From Clostridium sp. (GTDB lineage Bacteria > Bacillota_A > Clostridia > Lachnospirales > Lachnospiraceae): 22,464 bases of DNA. The translations under genes were made by a program, and so were the position numbers. Below the pieces are notes generated by a model that searched no databases, was not told the DNA's origin, and saw only the letters and a list, made by a program, of their open reading frames with translations. Shown piece by piece: positions 6,934-16,020 of this stretch (position 1 is its first letter; each line of letters opens with the position of its first letter). The stretch is taken from assembly GCA_023666975.1 (NCBI GenBank), contig JAMPAW010000047.1, positions 1 to 22,464 on the forward strand, written 5' to 3'.

Positions 6934-9045
6934 TCAAAACGGAGTTCCCGGTTCAACCGAGCCGTCATAGATGAAACCGGCAGGCGGATCAATATCCCTG
7001 TTTTTGTCTACTTCCAATGCCTCTACCTCTTCTCTGGTCAGTGTAAATTCATCAGGATATACGATTGTACTTGAATCGTACCAATATCCGGCGGTATATG
7101 CCGTAGATTTCCATGTATCGCTGCTTTCGTCATAGTGAAAACGCACATCTCCACATTGCTCCATACCTTTCATATCCACATAATCCATGTTGCGGATTAC
7201 GATATCCGCCTTGGGATAATCTTCAAATTTGGCACCCTTCTCAAAATAATTCAATTCATTAATATAGCGTCCGTCAACCCACACATTCTGCAGAGAATAA
7301 GCTCCATATTGGGTAGCGTGATAGGGATATTCATTGAAGTATTCTCCCTTTGTCACATAAGCGTATACCTTCGGTCCTGCCTTTGAAGCCAGACTGCGGC
7401 CCTCTACCCCTACCCGAATCCAGCTGCTTGGGGAAACCGTTTGATTATAAATATCTCCTCCCATCTGGGACTGATAAACCTGTGCATCTGCCACAGAAAA
7501 TGCTTCATATTCCACCTTTTTATTTGCCAAAAGCTCCAGAGTGGCATTTGCGGCATAGTCGTTTCCAGTGCCGTCAAACAAAAAGAGTTTCTCGGCATGG
7601 TCTGCATAGAGCGGATCCGACCCTCCTGTTCCGGCACCTCCATAACTCTTGGTTATTCCGTCCTTCGTCACCACAATAATATAGTGTACCGCCCCCGCTT
7701 GTACCGTGCATGAAGGGTCCAGTTGTCTTGCCGCCTGCACCATAAGAGAGGGAAAACCATAAGAATCCAGTGCATAGGGATATAAATTCTCTATCAACAG
7801 GTCATCTTCCGAAATTTCATACATTTCATAATGGGTATTCAAGCCAAGCTCCCAATAGGGTGAAACGGCAAAAAACGGATACGGAAAATAACTGTTTCTT
7901 TTACTGCGGTCCCTGATATATTTCGGATATAGCGCATGCCTGTCAAGCCCCGACTGAATGGCATCCATCTTTTCAAAAAAATTCATTGTATCTGTCGTAT
8001 ATGTATCCATTAAGTACTGCAATTCACTCTTTACCTCAGGACACTCTACCTGGACTCCCGTATCATTGCCTGTATGGATATCCACCAAACTGAAATACCC
8101 TCCTGTATCCGTAATTATCACATAGGAACTCTCGCCGGGAGACATCTGCATCAGATGAAGCATTCCTCCGTCCGAGTAAACCCCCTCTCTTTTAAATATG
8201 TATCCTCCCTTTACACGCCCTGTTGCCTTATCTTCATACTCTACATCAAGAAAACGTTCTACAGTAGGACGAAGTTCACATCTTGCGGTACTTTGGGCAT
8301 CCCGGTATCTGCTTTCCGGGTCCAGGAAATAGAAGCTTTCCGGGTCGGGATTATCTGTTTTCACATAAAAGTATTCGTTAAACGGCGGCAATAAAGGGGT
8401 AACAGAATATGTATAAGGCTGCTTCTCTTTTACCGTCACGGTGAAAAAGGCCTTTTTTCCGGAACCATCAATCGCCTTAGCGGTAATCGTTGCTTTTCCT
8501 TCACCGACTGCTTTGACAGTCCCCGTTTTACTTACTGTAGCTACCTTTTTGTCCGAAGAGGCATAGTGAAGCGTCTTATCTGCTCCCTTTTCTGCCTGGA
8601 CGATAGGCTTCAGCTTTAAACTTTCACCTATCGGCAATATCGTATCCTTTTGGTTCAATGCAATCTCTTTTACGGCTCCCTTCATCACCTGAACGGTAAT
8701 CGTTGCCTTTTTCTTTTTATTCACGCTGGATACTACTGTAATTTTGGTCTTGCCGGCCTTTTTGCCCTTTACCACCCCTTTTTTATTTACCGTTGCAATT
8801 TTCTTGTTCTTTACCGAATAGATTACCTTTTTATTTTTCTTTTTGTCCGGTTTTACTTTTACGGTAGTTGTTAATTTGACCGATTTACCTTTTGCCACTA
8901 TCACTTTCCGCTTGTCTCCGGACAGACTGCTTTCTACCGAAATCTTCTTCACTACTGGCTTTGCGGCATACACCGTATGGGATGCGCTGCCAAGCAATAC
9001 CGCAAACAGCAGTAAATATATGGCCGTTCTTGAATTTGTCTTCAT
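6934..9045 (-). CDS. Exported BIG2-domain protein with large unknown C-terminal region
   Basis: 703 residues. The signal peptide is about 1-27 (cleavage near VYAA). Two BIG2 bacterial Ig-like domains follow (about 33-120 and 125-205), very rich in lysine, with the usual pattern KKIATVNKKGVVKGKKAG. The remaining ~490 residues, from about PYTYSVTPL, match no family I can name. That region is rich in Tyr, Asp and Gly, has few cysteines and no further membrane segment, so it is probably a secreted or wall-attached globular module. No LPXTG is seen. The start has a GAGGTGATAGG leader just before the ATG. It lies 58 bp after the CAP gene and 27 bp before the transglutaminase gene, forming a likely three-gene secretion operon. 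Confidence 0.85.
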   Translation of the reverse strand: MKTNSRTAIYLLLFAVLLGSASHTVYAAKPVVKKISVESSLSGDKRKVIVAKGKSVKLTTTVKVKPDKKKNKKVIYSVKNKKIATVNKKGVVKGKKAGKTKITVVSSVNKKKKATITVQVMKGAVKEIALNQKDTILPIGESLKLKPIVQAEKGADKTLHYASSDKKVATVSKTGTVKAVGEGKATITAKAIDGSGKKAFFTVTVKEKQPYTYSVTPLLPPFNEYFYVKTDNPDPESFYFLDPESRYRDAQSTARCELRPTVERFLDVEYEDKATGRVKGGYIFKREGVYSDGGMLHLMQMSPGESSYVIITDTGGYFSLVDIHTGNDTGVQVECPEVKSELQYLMDTYTTDTMNFFEKMDAIQSGLDRHALYPKYIRDRSKRNSYFPYPFFAVSPYWELGLNTHYEMYEISEDDLLIENLYPYALDSYGFPSLMVQAARQLDPSCTVQAGAVHYIIVVTKDGITKSYGGAGTGGSDPLYADHAEKLFLFDGTGNDYAANATLELLANKKVEYEAFSVADAQVYQSQMGGDIYNQTVSPSSWIRVGVEGRSLASKAGPKVYAYVTKGEYFNEYPYHATQYGAYSLQNVWVDGRYINELNYFEKGAKFEDYPKADIVIRNMDYVDMKGMEQCGDVRFHYDESSDTWKSTAYTAGYWYDSSTIVYPDEFTLTREEVEALEVDKNRDIDPPAGFIYDGSVEPGTPF

Positions 9046-9103
9046 CCTATCACCTCGTTTTCTTCAATACTATACACCTACAAAACGTGAAGCCGTTTGA
9101 TTC

Positions 9104-10507
9104 CTACCGCACTTTTACCTTTTTCGCCTTCGACCAGTCTGTATCATACAGCCAGCCCTTGATATCAAGATATGTGCGCACCCGCACATAATAAGTTCCT
9201 TTTTTTAAGCGGGTAACCTTTTGGGAATTGCCATACCCCTGCGGGATATAAAGTTCATACACATTATTGCCAGTGAACTTTTTATTCTTACTATATTGAA
9301 TGCCATAGCCATCCACCTTTTTTTGTTTTTTAAAGGTAACGGTAAAGGAACGCTTTCCACCCTTTAACTTGGTAACCGAAGTCTTCTTAACAGCCTTATG
9401 TGTAATTTTTATTTTGGAAGAAACCGTAACACCGGTATCCGAGGCTGCTGTAATTTGGACACTTCCCTTTTTCTTGTATTTTACATTTCCGTTCTGGTCT
9501 ACTGCCGCAATTTTGGAATTGCCGGATGACCAGCTAATGTTACCGGGCACGAGCACTCTGGTTCGTTCTCCGTCATCATTAAACCAATAAGCCAAATGGT
9601 ATTGTTCCGTATCCCCGACCACAAGCTCCGGATCGGACATACCTGCGCGTTTCCCCTCTTCTAACTCTTCATCTGACAGTCCCGTATCCCTGTACAGCAT
9701 CGGCGCAGACAGATAATCGTTTTTCACTTCAAGAATCTGTATACAGTTGTCAACGCCTTCCATCATACGTTCGTCTATTGCGATAATGCTGCCATCGTTC
9801 CCGTGCCACTCCCCGCAAAACTGTGCGGCAGAACATCCATACTCTTTAACAGAAGAAATAAAACAGCCGAGTCCTACATATACATTTTCCGGATCGATCA
9901 TGGCAGTATAGTGTCCGGTAACAGCATGTTCGTTTTGCTTTACCCAGGAAGACTTTTCCCGATACCATATGTCAATCCCAAACTCTGCCCCTTCCTCATC
10001 TGCATAAGATGCACCGGCGATTACTTCACAATAACCCCAAACCCCATTCGGGCTATCGATACTCCCATAGCCTTTTCCATTGGGTCTTATATGTGCAAAG
10101 CTGACAAGACACTCCGCCGCCCGAATCCGGCTGATGTATTCCAAGTCCCTTGACCATTTAACCGGCACATAATCTGCCATGGTCAGCTTCCTGGACGGAT
10201 CTGCCGGATTCGGAACGCCCTCCTGACAGGCTTCGAGACGGATTTTATTAATTTTTTCCAGTGCCTTCTCCGGCTTTCGGAAGGAACCCTCCACACCTAC
10301 CAAAGTACAGCCCTCCGCGGGCACTGCCACATCCGCAGGCAAAGTCTGCACTTTGGCATCCGCTGCCTGAACCGTGATTCCATCCAGCAGAACAAGCATT
10401 AAAAACAAATACATAATACCTATTGCGGAATGCCGCTTCCGTTCACTCCATTTCCTAAAACTTTCCATTGAAATTTTCTCCTTTCTTATCCATGCTGTGT
10501 GTTTCAT
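9104..10507 (-). CDS. Exported CAP-domain protein with BIG2 and Fn3-like modules
   Basis: 467 residues. A signal or anchor segment (about 28-48, ending VQAADA) precedes a CAP/SCP domain (about 82-235) with FAHIRPNG (H139), YCEVIAG (E161) and GHYTAMIDP with a VGLG strand. A BIG2-like domain (about 290-370) and a lysine-rich fibronectin-III-like C-terminus (about 375-467) follow. CAP proteins of gut Clostridia are secreted; their activity is mostly unknown. There are two plausible starts: the ATG at 10507, whose ribosome site and first nine codons are a copy of the transglutaminase gene's, and the ATG at 10468, which has its own AAAGGAG 9 bases upstream. The 10468 start looks ancestral, with the upstream one added by duplication. 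It is first in the likely CAP-BIG2-transglutaminase operon; I see no convincing promoter in 10508-10668. Confidence 0.88.
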   Translation of the reverse strand: MKHTAWIRKEKISMESFRKWSERKRHSAIGIMYLFLMLVLLDGITVQAADAKVQTLPADVAVPAEGCTLVGVEGSFRKPEKALEKINKIRLEACQEGVPNPADPSRKLTMADYVPVKWSRDLEYISRIRAAECLVSFAHIRPNGKGYGSIDSPNGVWGYCEVIAGASYADEEGAEFGIDIWYREKSSWVKQNEHAVTGHYTAMIDPENVYVGLGCFISSVKEYGCSAAQFCGEWHGNDGSIIAIDERMMEGVDNCIQILEVKNDYLSAPMLYRDTGLSDEELEEGKRAGMSDPELVVGDTEQYHLAYWFNDDGERTRVLVPGNISWSSGNSKIAAVDQNGNVKYKKKGSVQITAASDTGVTVSSKIKITHKAVKKTSVTKLKGGKRSFTVTFKKQKKVDGYGIQYSKNKKFTGNNVYELYIPQGYGNSQKVTRLKKGTYYVRVRTYLDIKGWLYDTDWSKAKKVKVR

Positions 10508-10525
10508 ATTCGTTATCCTCCTCTT
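10481..10525. repeat. 45-bp repeat, copy 2 (upstream start of the CAP gene)
   Basis: Second copy of 6880-6924 with one mismatch. Its left end falls inside the AAAGGAG ribosome site (10478-10484) of the internal CAP start, and its right end lies 19 bp from the 117-bp repeat. This marks the region as a rearrangement junction. Confidence 0.9.
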
Positions 10526-10544
10526 AATTCCATTTTATTTTACA

Positions 10545-10661
10545 ACATTTTTGCCATCTTGTGTGCATTCTTGCATATTCGACATGTCAAATGTTGTAAA
10601 CAACACAAAAAAGACAAGTTATCCACAAGAATACCCTTGTCTTTTTTAATCTGCTTCGCTG
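10545..10661. repeat. 117-bp direct repeat, left copy, flanking the TIR/RyR cassette
   Basis: Aligns without gaps to 18129-18245. The first 43 bp are diverged (conserved islands include TCTTGTGTGC and ATTCGACA), while the last 74 bp (10588-10661 and 18172-18245) are identical. It contains a short dyad TGTTG-TAAA-CAACA (10592-10605) and a 12-bp terminator stem. It begins 7 bp past the stop of the 579-residue orphan gene. Confidence 0.93.
10607..10647 (-). terminator. Rho-independent terminator in left repeat
   Basis: A perfect 12-bp stem (AAAAAAGACAAG with CTTGTCTTTTTT) and a 17-base loop. As the flanks are A-run and T-run it can work in both directions. On the minus strand it ends transcription of the orphan gene. 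The loop contains TTATCCACA (10619-10627), identical to the DnaA-box consensus. Confidence 0.8.
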
Positions 10662-10668
10662 TTGTCAT

Positions 10669-12408
10669 CTATAGTTGAAAGATTCCAAACACCCTTTCTT
10701 CTCGTTCCACTCCTGACGCAGAAGGATATAACATATCTAGTTTCCAACGAAAATTCCGAGTATCGGAGCCCCATTTTGCAGCCTCTCCAGTCTTAATATC
10801 CTCCATTTCCAATGCCAGACAAACCGCACCGGAAATACATAATGCCAATTCGCTGTTATATGTATAATCTCTTTCTTTTGTCTCCCATTCATATCTCCTG
10901 ATTTCATTTCCTGTTCTATCAAAGAAAATAACTCCATACCTCTTTCCTGCATCATCTGTAGCCTGCGGAATCAAACAAATCTGATATTCTCCATTAAAAA
11001 CAAGAGAGGGACTTGTGGAATTATAAGAATATCCTTTATATTCTTCTTTCTTCCCACCCATAATAACCTCGGGGAGAGAAATTTCACCCACCTTTTCTCC
11101 ACTCATGTCCATAGCAAGCAATTGTCCCTTATCCCCTTCTACATAAAATAAATCCTTTCTGGCATCAATATATCGGATTCGCTTTAATTTTTTGTCCAAA
11201 TCAGTCGCTTCAAGTGTCGTTAAATCAATACTCTTCCAACCGTTATCCGTTTTTGCATACAGATACTGCTCATTATATGCACTTTCTGCACTAATAAAGC
11301 CAGACCCCAATTCCAGACTTCTATACTCTCCAACCAAAAAAGTTTCAATTTGATTAGCATCGTTTCTATTCTGATAAGTTACGATATATAAGATTTCTCC
11401 ATTTCTGTTTTTAACCGGATAACTGACAAATTCCACCTGCCATCCGCTTTTCTCCAATCGCTGGGTAATATCCTGCGATGTCTCTTCTTTTGTCTCAAGA
11501 TTCATGGTGGTAAGCGTATAACTTCCAACATTCGACTCCTTCACAAAATAGATGCTGTCATCAAACACGGAAAAACCGCTATAACAGTGATTAACCCAAA
11601 TGCCTCCTTCAACTGTTTTTAACTCTCTTATTCTCCGCTCTCCCAACTTCATCTGTGCAATCACAAAGGATTTATCGTCTGCCCGTTCACCCGTAATAAC
11701 AGAATGTGGCATCATAAAATATAAATTCCCCTTATATTCCCGTACACACTCATTAGTCAGAAATTCACTGCCACACTGGCACCCGCTATTGGCCGTTCCA
11801 TTATAGTTATAATAACTGATGTAGCTTGCCTGCACAGCAGCCGCTGTTTTACTGACAGACTGCTTTGCAACATCCCGCTCATCTACCGCACTGCCCCCAA
11901 AACACAAAATATACTCCGATATATCCTGTTTTTCGCTCAATGCCATAAACATTTTCGCAAATGCCCTATTGTCCTGTAAAAGATTACCACCGACATACAC
12001 ACAAAGGTCTCCGTCCTTGTCCACAGCATATTTACCAGAATTATTATCGGCTCCATTTATTAAGCATTTCGTTTCTTCATCAATAGCATCCACACAGAGC
12101 ACATTCTTCCATTTTCTGAGTCCTCGGTTATTTCCGTTTTTGTCTACATCATTTCTATCAACTCCATAGACACTGGAACCGATTGCAATTTTTTTATTCA
12201 CCATGAACCAGAGCATAAATTGATAAAAAGCACGTATTCCAATGGCATCTCCCTCCACGCGCACAAAATCTTTCTCTGTTCCACGTAACGAAAGATATTC
12301 CATATACTCTTGTCCATTAAAGGAATATGAGGGTTTTCCTCCGGTCATCCCTTTTGCAGATGGATATTTTCCATGTTCTAATAAATCTTTGCCTCGTACT
12401 GTAAACAT
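10669..12408 (-). CDS. Orphan 579-residue protein, last gene of the TIR/RyR cassette
   Basis: I do not recognise this family. There is no signal peptide or clear membrane helix, so it is probably cytosolic. The first ~180 residues look like a mixed alpha/beta globular domain (segments AFYQFMLWFMVNKKIAIGS and ISEYILCFGG). A polar, Ala/Ser/Tyr-rich linker with a CQC pair follows. The rest (about 215-579) is repetitive beta-strand sequence with blocks such as GNLYFMM, DSIYFVK, EQYLYAKTDNGW and KDLFYVEGDKG, which suggests a beta-propeller of the kind seen in DUF5050-like proteins. The start has GGGAGGAG 9 bases upstream. It lies 125 bp after the two-TM RyR gene, with no terminator or credible small gene between, so it probably belongs to the same transcript. 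A sensor or target-recognition role is only a guess. Confidence 0.8.
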   Translation of the reverse strand: MFTVRGKDLLEHGKYPSAKGMTGGKPSYSFNGQEYMEYLSLRGTEKDFVRVEGDAIGIRAFYQFMLWFMVNKKIAIGSSVYGVDRNDVDKNGNNRGLRKWKNVLCVDAIDEETKCLINGADNNSGKYAVDKDGDLCVYVGGNLLQDNRAFAKMFMALSEKQDISEYILCFGGSAVDERDVAKQSVSKTAAAVQASYISYYNYNGTANSGCQCGSEFLTNECVREYKGNLYFMMPHSVITGERADDKSFVIAQMKLGERRIRELKTVEGGIWVNHCYSGFSVFDDSIYFVKESNVGSYTLTTMNLETKEETSQDITQRLEKSGWQVEFVSYPVKNRNGEILYIVTYQNRNDANQIETFLVGEYRSLELGSGFISAESAYNEQYLYAKTDNGWKSIDLTTLEATDLDKKLKRIRYIDARKDLFYVEGDKGQLLAMDMSGEKVGEISLPEVIMGGKKEEYKGYSYNSTSPSLVFNGEYQICLIPQATDDAGKRYGVIFFDRTGNEIRRYEWETKERDYTYNSELALCISGAVCLALEMEDIKTGEAAKWGSDTRNFRWKLDMLYPSASGVEREERVFGIFQL

Positions 12409-12533
12409 ATTTCATATCTCCTCCCGTTCCTATAGTCTCTCACCGATGGGTAACATGCCCTGCGGCTTCTCTTCTCTTGTCCTCGCCTCAGCTCTTTTTC
12501 AACTGCGTTGTATTCCCAAATACATATCCTTCT

Positions 12534-14000
12534 TCACTCTCCTCGCTTCATCTGTCCTTCCTGTAGCTGCCAAATCACATTTCGATCCTTAACTTTTTCA
12601 CTCTCATTGATTTCTGGATATGGCAACAGGCACCGATGAATTTTTTCCCTGCTATCCCAAGCAGCGCCGGATTTGGGGACTCCATATTTCCATAGATGCA
12701 AAAAATAGAATCTACACCAACGAATATGCTCAAGCTCCGCCAACTCTTCCACTCTTTCCTCATCAAAATTGTCTTGAGCCAGTAGTGCTCTGAGCACATC
12801 CTGATAATCCGCTTCTGAAATATTAGATGCCTTTAAAAAGCCGGACAGTTCCTTCCATGCCTTTTGGCTCATCATATCATCCCACGAAGATTCCTCTTGG
12901 CATCCTTTTCTCTGTACTTTATCATACGCATCATTTAATTTCTTTGCATCCTTATACAGTACGTCCGTTTTAATATATTTCTCCGTGAATATGTGCCGGT
13001 TTCTTCCAAATCCCTGAAGCCTGTCGCCTGCCGCTAGAAACTGCTCGATCTTTTTATCAAAAGGATCATAATAATAAATTCGGGGTTCCCTGCAAAGTGT
13101 TAGTAACTTTTGAATTCCCTCCATATCCGTTTCTTCCGTAATGATCACTGCATCCACTTCTGACAATATCTTAAATTGCTGCTCAACAGTACCTTCTACG
13201 TGCAAAACCAGTTCATCCTGATTCATTAATTGACAATTTTTATATAATAATGCCACCTCCTCTTCTACGCCAAATACATGATACACAATCTTCTGTTCTC
13301 TGGAAAATAAGTTAAGCTGCAATGCATAATTTAAAAGCCTCTGCCCTAAATTGCCAAATCCTAAAAGTGCAATCACCATTGTTTGTGTTTTCTGTTCCCA
13401 TACCTTGAACTCTTCCTTCCAAAACAATCTCGCAATCACATCATTCATGGAAAAAAACAGAATTTCTCCCTGCTCCCTGACCTCTTCCATGCTTAACTCC
13501 TTCAGGCAAATATATGTTTTCTTGCTTTCTAGCTTCTTACGGTTTCTATCATAAAAGCTAAGGCTTTCCATATCATTTTCCAATATGATAATATGATTTT
13601 CCCCTTTTAGGCATACGCCATTCTCCACAAGAACTGCATTTTTCAAATTGCCACACAATAACTGTGCGGCTTCTCCTCTGCCGTATATAATATTGCTGCC
13701 TTTTTTTCTGCTTACAATGGCTACATATAAAAAATGATACAAACTATTAGCGATTGCCAGCACCGATGCCGCCAATACACATGGAGCCAGCCATCTTGCC
13801 AGCTCAACCCACAGATTTATTTTTTCCTCATTTAAATCCATTCCATATAGGTTCAATGCGCTATACATAGCATCTAATGGTGCTTTCCCCATCAAAAGAA
13901 AACCGACCGAACCGACAATAAATGGTACAATAATAAGGATTCTCAATGCGCTAAAAATCTTAATTTTCAGTTCTCTTTCTCTCAACCTGTCCACACCCAT
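12534..14000 (-). CDS. Two-TM, TrkA-N-like Rossmann protein with C-terminal RyR domain
   Basis: 488 residues. Two membrane helices (about 17-37 and 68-95) are joined by a loop with the motif ALNLYGMD and followed by LARWLAP, an arrangement also found in channel-like proteins. The cytosolic part has a dinucleotide-binding Rossmann fold with GFGNLG (GxGxxG) in the TrkA-N style, about residues 205-330. Residues about 408-488 form a RyR repeat domain: ELAELEHIRW, WKYGVP and LPYPEINESEKVKDRN. RyR repeats occur four times in ryanodine receptors and singly in bacterial proteins tied to nucleotide signalling. The likely role is a membrane effector gated by a nucleotide or by NAD state, which is inference. 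It starts 9 bp after the HD-RyR stop with only a weak AGGA, so translational coupling is likely. Confidence 0.82.
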   Translation of the reverse strand: MGVDRLRERELKIKIFSALRILIIVPFIVGSVGFLLMGKAPLDAMYSALNLYGMDLNEEKINLWVELARWLAPCVLAASVLAIANSLYHFLYVAIVSRKKGSNIIYGRGEAAQLLCGNLKNAVLVENGVCLKGENHIIILENDMESLSFYDRNRKKLESKKTYICLKELSMEEVREQGEILFFSMNDVIARLFWKEEFKVWEQKTQTMVIALLGFGNLGQRLLNYALQLNLFSREQKIVYHVFGVEEEVALLYKNCQLMNQDELVLHVEGTVEQQFKILSEVDAVIITEETDMEGIQKLLTLCREPRIYYYDPFDKKIEQFLAAGDRLQGFGRNRHIFTEKYIKTDVLYKDAKKLNDAYDKVQRKGCQEESSWDDMMSQKAWKELSGFLKASNISEADYQDVLRALLAQDNFDEERVEELAELEHIRWCRFYFLHLWKYGVPKSGAAWDSREKIHRCLLPYPEINESEKVKDRNVIWQLQEGQMKRGE

Positions 14001-14009
14001 TCTGCTAAT

Positions 14010-15965
14010 TTATTTTTCCTCATTATAGAGGCGGTATATCCTCAATCCGTCATAATTTTTAATCAGCTTGAGCATCGTATTCATTGGCGCCACATCTTTG
14101 TTTTTTTCATTGTCGGAAAGCTGTTCATAGTGCTCCTTGATTCGCTCTGCATTAAGTTCCCCATCTAACATCAACTCATGTTCCCGTAAACGCTCCCTCT
14201 CCCTGCGCCTCTCATCATCATTAGGTTCTTTTGTATAACTGTTACCAAACTTCCAGCCCATTTCCTGATGCTCCATAAGCCAGCGGCCATGTTCTAACTC
14301 TCCCAGAATCTGCAGTTCTTCCTCCGTGAATACGGTCACTAAATCAAATTCCACTGGTTTGTCTGTATAGAAACACTCTATATCCTCCAGATGCTCTGCA
14401 AACGCCTTCGCCTGCCTGATATTCGACAGCTTATACTCCAATGTCAATTCATGAAAGTCCTTTTCCATTTGTTTGCGGCATTTTTCATCAACTATCCCGT
14501 ATTCCTCAACAGCCCCATCCTTATACCTTGCATTCAATACCACGGCAAATTCATACAAACTTATATAATTGCTTTGCGATAATGAAGGACGTTTCCTGTT
14601 ATGAATACACGCTTTTTTTCTTAGCTGCACCGCTGTTGTCAAACCAATATCCTCCGTATTAATAAGCGCCTGGATATCCTTTAAAAACTGATTTTCATTC
14701 ACCATATCCGAATAACTCTTCAGCTTGGGTTGTTGATCCGCTTTCGCTGTTTTATACGCAGCCTCAAATGCCTTCACCTTATCTTCCTCATCCGCATCAT
14801 AAATGTAATCTGCATGAACCTTACCATCTGAAAATCTAAATTCGCAGTCCATAGGATGTAACTGCCTGCGTGAATTTCTCCCATAAGCAACCCGATCCCA
14901 GCACTGCAATTCATCACAGAGCATCAGCATATATGCCAATGGATGATACTCTATCTGAAAAGGTCTATTCAACTGCTTATTTTTATAAAATGAAATTGAA
15001 AACTTATAGAGGCTGTTATGCATGAGGATTGCGGTAAGTGCATCCAGCCGTTCCAATGTCATCCTATCCTTTTTCTCTCTTTGGTCTGCCCGCACAAGTT
15101 CCTGATACAATATAGCGGCACTAAAATAGGCATGATCCATGTAATAACCGAAATGATTCGGTGCCATTGGCTTCGTTTCCAGCAAAACCTGCATGCTCTC
15201 CTTTGTAAAGTGGTACATTCCACCTAACCTCTGCGCCAGATTATAAGCAAACAATTCATTCGTATTTTTAAAATACTGCGCTTTCTTCTGAATCCCATAT
15301 ATCTTACAAAAAGCAGCATCCTCTTCTTCCCTGACAGCAATAAAGTTACCCAAACCCATATATGCCATAAACGGTGCTCCCTGCCTGCTCATGTCCCTGA
15401 CGTCAAAATAGGACTCCTGCTGTTCAAATGGAAGTTCAAAAGGATATCCTATATCGTGAAACAGAGCACAAAGTCCCCAGTATTCCAAAAAATGATGAGC
15501 TGCCTGCAGACCCGTTTCCAGCCCATAAAAAGCTTTATACTTTTTCCGATAGATAGAATTTGTCTCATAAAATGCCAGTCCCAGTGCAAATACATAGACA
15601 GAATGGGAATAATGGTCTCTATGCTTCATAAGCAAGGAACTGCCATTCGTCTCAAACTCCGAAAGCATCTCTACCATGTCTTTTGTACTTCCATAACTTC
15701 CCACAAACATTTCCAAATAGCAAAAATAAACGTCAAATGCATCATTTGCCGTACCTGAATCCAAAAACCTCCCCAGCGCCTTTTCCAAACAAAGCCTATC
15801 CACTTCTCTTTCCTGATTCGTATTGTCATCCTTCTTCCCGTTCATTACAAAACGCAGTCCCTCACACCCATCATGCAGAAACCGAATGGCGGCCTCCTTA
15901 AGATTGATTTCCCCTTCTTTTCTTTGATAATTCAATCTACTGTTATCCAAATGTTGATAAGCCAT
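14010..15965 (-). CDS. HD-domain phosphohydrolase-like protein with C-terminal RyR domain
   Basis: 651 residues from the ATG at 15965, which has an AAGGAAG ribosome site; a TTG 10 codons upstream has none. The HD metal site is visible as KHRDHYSHS (H115/H118/H121), LFHDIGYP (H170-D171) and a later Asp, plausibly in LCDELQCWDR. HD proteins hydrolyse nucleotides or phosphodiesters. A helical middle follows, and about 550-651 is a RyR repeat domain with GELEHGRW, GWKFG and LSDNEKNKDVAPMN. The ELEHxRW core is shared with the next gene, although the two proteins are otherwise unrelated. An HD enzyme fused to a RyR domain could make or remove a nucleotide that the RyR domain senses. It begins 55 bp after the TIR gene. 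The function is inferred from domains only. Confidence 0.82.
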   Translation of the reverse strand: MAYQHLDNSRLNYQRKEGEINLKEAAIRFLHDGCEGLRFVMNGKKDDNTNQEREVDRLCLEKALGRFLDSGTANDAFDVYFCYLEMFVGSYGSTKDMVEMLSEFETNGSSLLMKHRDHYSHSVYVFALGLAFYETNSIYRKKYKAFYGLETGLQAAHHFLEYWGLCALFHDIGYPFELPFEQQESYFDVRDMSRQGAPFMAYMGLGNFIAVREEEDAAFCKIYGIQKKAQYFKNTNELFAYNLAQRLGGMYHFTKESMQVLLETKPMAPNHFGYYMDHAYFSAAILYQELVRADQREKKDRMTLERLDALTAILMHNSLYKFSISFYKNKQLNRPFQIEYHPLAYMLMLCDELQCWDRVAYGRNSRRQLHPMDCEFRFSDGKVHADYIYDADEEDKVKAFEAAYKTAKADQQPKLKSYSDMVNENQFLKDIQALINTEDIGLTTAVQLRKKACIHNRKRPSLSQSNYISLYEFAVVLNARYKDGAVEEYGIVDEKCRKQMEKDFHELTLEYKLSNIRQAKAFAEHLEDIECFYTDKPVEFDLVTVFTEEELQILGELEHGRWLMEHQEMGWKFGNSYTKEPNDDERRRERERLREHELMLDGELNAERIKEHYEQLSDNEKNKDVAPMNTMLKLIKNYDGLRIYRLYNEEK

Positions 15966-16020
15966 AACCTTCTTCCTTTCCGTTACTAATAACAATTACT
16001 TTTTATATCCGTGCTACATG

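Noticed and set aside
11990..12180. EF-hand-like calcium loops in the orphan protein (DKNGNN, DKDGDL), tempting beside RyR domains
   Set aside because: The 12-residue pattern is incomplete, with no Glu at position 12 and no flanking helices.
12409..12533. A small gene between the RyR membrane gene and the orphan gene
   Set aside because: The longest minus-strand frames are under about 15 codons; it is a plain leader with the orphan's ribosome site.
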